NCBI GenBank assembly: GCA_014377455.1
Contig: JACMPO010000045.1
Coordinates: forward strand, 1-46,759
Origin: Flavobacterium sp.
GTDB taxonomy: Bacteria; Bacteroidota; Bacteroidia; Flavobacteriales; Flavobacteriaceae
Length of the DNA stretch: 46,759 nucleotides
Direction of reading: 5' to 3'
The notes under the pieces: generated by a model
Seen by the model: the letters and a program-made list of their open reading frames with translations, nothing else
The model's database searches: none
Told to the model about the DNA's origin: nothing
Program-made: the position numbers and the translations under genes
Shown: positions 44,854 to 46,759 of the stretch, piece after piece
Layout: each line of letters opens with the position of its first letter
How positions within the stretch are numbered: the stretch's first letter is position 1

Positions 44854-45289
44854 AATCTAACATTTAAATATTTAATTAATAGTTTGTTTTTTCGATTCAA
44901 GATAGGTGATTGAATAATATACAAGTCCTTTGTATCTATTTAACCACTAATCATAAAAATTGATTTTTCATAATTCTGAATCTTTTTTGTAAAGTTTGCC
45001 AAATTTTTTATGTTAAGTGTTGCATAATTATTTGAAAATCGTACATAATTCTGAGTATTATGACTCCCAGATTGTATTGATTTGCAGTCTGTGCCTACAA
45101 TAAATATCAAATCTACTATAGTAAATCTTTTTATTTTACCTTGTCTTTGCTTACGCAACTTTATGGACACAGATAGAAAATTTGCGGTAGCGGTTTTGTA
45201 GCCACGCGAAGGAATTGTTACGCAAGTCGCTTTGCTAGAGTTGCGCAGTAGTGTGGGTTTAAGATTAAGACTTAAACCCCAAAATTTTA
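44854..45289. repeat. Intergenic stretch with an inverted copy of the dispersed element
   Basis: 45068-45162 is the reverse complement of the element at 17121 and 9429 (it reads GCAAAGACAAGGTAAAATAA then AAAGATTTACTA on the minus strand) and adjoins a GATTTGCAGTCTGTGCC motif. A GC-richer stretch at 45190-45245 is of the same intergenic-repeat type. A 120-aa open frame here (44940-45302) is just repeat sequence. No gene is supported. Confidence 0.6.
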
Positions 45290-45321
45290 AAACCGCCTGC
45301 AAGTTACCCTACAGGCGGTTT
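45290..45321 (-). terminator. Terminator of the DUF4382 gene
   Basis: A 10-bp GC-rich stem (AAACCGCCTG with CAGGCGGTTT) lies 70 nt after the stop of the minus-strand gene, with AT-rich sequence on both sides. Confidence 0.7.
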
Positions 45322-45391
45322 GTTTTAGTTTCAGATTATAGTTCCGGGTTTTTGTATTTCCAGATGACGTAAACCTCAAACCTTAAATTTA

Positions 45392-46165
45392 TTATAAAGC
45401 GATTACTCCAATATTTGTTGCTATACCGGCAGTTACCATTACATTTAACTGTGTCACGGGAAGTGCAGGTAATACTGGGGTTACTGTAAAGGTATAGCTT
45501 CCGGCTGGAAGCCCTGAAATTTGAAACTGACCTAGAGCGTTTACACTGCTAGAGTACACTACGTTTGATGCTGCGGTAGCCGTTACGGAAGCTACGCTAC
45601 CAACTGGTGTAATGGTTCCCTTGATGCTTCCAGATGTTGTTACATCGACTGTTCTTAGCACTGGTTTTAATTTATAAGTCCCGCTTCCTGTTTGAACAAT
45701 TGAAGTGTTGGCATCAAAATCGATTAAGATTGCATTTTCAACATTTTGCATAAGTGTTTGGCTTACATTAATTTTTAAGCCTGTTTGGTCAGCACTAGGG
45801 GTAGCTAAAGGATATGAAACACCATTTACTACAACCGTATTGTTTGTTCCAAGTATCAATCTTATTTGTGATGCCTTAACATCTCCCAAAGCGCTCGAGG
45901 CAATGATTGTATTTACTCCATTGGAAAGAGTCAACAGATTGTATATACCCGTTGTGGTATTTAATGTAACTGTTTGTCCGTTACTTCCAATTACTTCTAC
46001 TGCCTGAAGATCGATGTTAACACTATCATAAGGTCCAGGAGCATCTGTCATACTCACTTTGTAGGCATATTTGCCCGACGAATTTGAATCGTTGCTACCG
46101 CTGCTACAAGAATTTAATGTAATTCCGAAAACAATAAACGATGCAACTAAAAGTATCTTTTTCAT
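45392..46165 (-). CDS. DUF4382 lipoprotein with carboxypeptidase-regulatory-like C-terminus
   Basis: The product is 257 aa from the ATG at 46165 (MKKILLVASFIVFGITLNSC); an upstream ATG at 46198 lengthens the signal without reason. The lipobox Cys is near residue 20. DUF4382 follows (YKVSMTDAPGPYDSVNIDLQ, VEVIGSNGQTVTLN), then a second beta domain with SGSIKGTITPVGSV and GLPAGSYTFTVTP that resembles carboxypeptidase-regulatory repeats. It is exported and anchored in a membrane; the ligand is unknown. Single-gene unit with terminator. Confidence 0.87.
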   Translation of the reverse strand: MKKILLVASFIVFGITLNSCSSGSNDSNSSGKYAYKVSMTDAPGPYDSVNIDLQAVEVIGSNGQTVTLNTTTGIYNLLTLSNGVNTIIASSALGDVKASQIRLILGTNNTVVVNGVSYPLATPSADQTGLKINVSQTLMQNVENAILIDFDANTSIVQTGSGTYKLKPVLRTVDVTTSGSIKGTITPVGSVASVTATAASNVVYSSSVNALGQFQISGLPAGSYTFTVTPVLPALPVTQLNVMVTAGIATNIGVIAL

Positions 46166-46333
46166 TTTAAAGTTATTATGCTGCGAATTAGGTTTCACAA
46201 CAGTACAAATATAATATTACTGTTTTCTTGGATTGTTATAGAATATTGAGTAAGGTTTATATAATTTCTAGAATTGGAGGATACTTAGTCGCAGTAATTT
46301 TAGCCGAATGTGGCGATTTGTGGCTACACTAAA

Positions 46334-46759
46334 CGTACTTACAGAAGCAGTGAGAGTTCTTGTAAAAACTGCCCACTGCGAGAGCAATGCTGCGGAAAAA
46401 GCACCAAGTTTAAAAAAATAGACAACAGCATCCACAAAGAATATTACGACCGAATGCACCAAAAACTCACACAAGACCCATACTATGCCAAGAAAATGGT
46501 ACGAGTGAGAAGTAAAACGGTAGAACCTGTAATTGGAACATTAGTCAATTTTACCAACATGAAACGGGTAAACACAAGAGGCATTCAGCAAGCCAATAAA
46601 CACGTTTTGATGGCAGCATTAACCTATAATTTAAAGAAATACTTGAAGTTTATCACCAAAAAAACCAAAACAAAAGCCGGAGTTGTATGTGAAATACAAA
46701 CAAAAGCAACAACTTCTTTAAAAACTGCTTTCTACGACTTGAAAAACTTGTTTTTAAGC
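46334..46759 (+). mobile_element. IS1182-like transposase, C-terminal part (runs off right edge)
   Basis: One frame is open for 142 codons to the window edge. It reads TYRSSESSCKNCPLREQCCG, the cysteine-rich signature near the C-terminal third of IS1182-family DDE transposases, then EYYDRMHQKL, VEPVIGTLVNF with the final catalytic-type Glu, RGIQQANKHVLMAALTYNLKKYL. Upstream the frame meets a TAG at about 46298 and no N-terminal half is present, so the gene is truncated at its 5' end. The 3' end lies beyond the window. Confidence 0.8.

Noticed and set aside
44940..45302. 120-aa open frame on the minus strand.
   Set aside because: It runs through an inverted dispersed repeat and part of the terminator stem; no protein pattern is present.

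Overview
The window reads as chromosomal DNA of a Flavobacterium-like member of the Bacteroidota. It is AT-rich, has a fused lpxC/fabZ gene, a large type II-C Cas9, DUF6266 and DUF6799 proteins, and several copies of the Bacteroidota housekeeping promoter (TTTG, 19 nt, TAnnTTTG). That promoter sits at the expected distance upstream of the tRNA-Tyr, tracrRNA and purL genes, so it also calibrates the weaker sites.

Layout. 1-0.3 kb: the end of a DUF6266 gene and its terminator. 0.65-9.2 kb: a complete type II-C CRISPR-Cas locus. cas1 and cas2 (+) run toward an array of 35 repeats, cas9 (-) runs toward the same array from the other side, and a tracrRNA gene (+) is divergent from cas9. By repeat orientation and tracrRNA complementarity the crRNA sense is the minus strand. 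The cas2-side flank is duplicated and carries a split vestigial repeat; the cas9-side flank folds back on the outermost repeat. 9.2-17.6 kb: an accessory stretch rich in dispersed, inverted and tandem repeats. It holds three paralogous genes of unknown function, a cupin, an NTF2-like protein whose C-terminus has been rewritten by a tandem repeat, a COG4705-like membrane protein, and two copies of an unlisted 51-aa gene flanking the whole stretch.

17.6-30.9 kb: core genome, mostly minus strand. It contains purL, the RNase P RNA, sucD, and an envelope cluster (HD hydrolase, lpxD, lpxC/fabZ, lpxA, efp, a second lpxD-like gene, a small NTF2-like gene) that supplies the first steps of lipid A synthesis plus the FabZ step of fatty-acid synthesis. 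A DUF4369/thioredoxin lipoprotein gene follows, interrupted by one in-frame TGA.

31.0-42.7 kb: a mosaic island beginning at tRNA-Tyr. The first gene is a chimera of a tyrosine-integrase N-terminus and an AraC DNA-binding domain. A MauE-like gene and a cheB gene are then truncated against each other. After that comes an apparently intact signalling and stress block: response regulator, CheB-CheR-PAS-histidine kinase, response regulator, AraC regulator, YciE/YciF ferritin-like protein, a lipoprotein, a DUF2383 protein and a frameshifted SDR gene. 42.8-46.8 kb: a Met-rich DUF6799 protein, two ferritin-like secreted proteins, a DUF4382 lipoprotein and the C-terminal part of an IS1182-like transposase running off the window.

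The most unusual items are the fold-back hairpin and the duplicated flank of the CRISPR array, the integrase-AraC chimera, the in-frame TGA, the three-gene unknown family, and the duplicated 51-aa gene. All calls come from reading the sequence; no database search was run.
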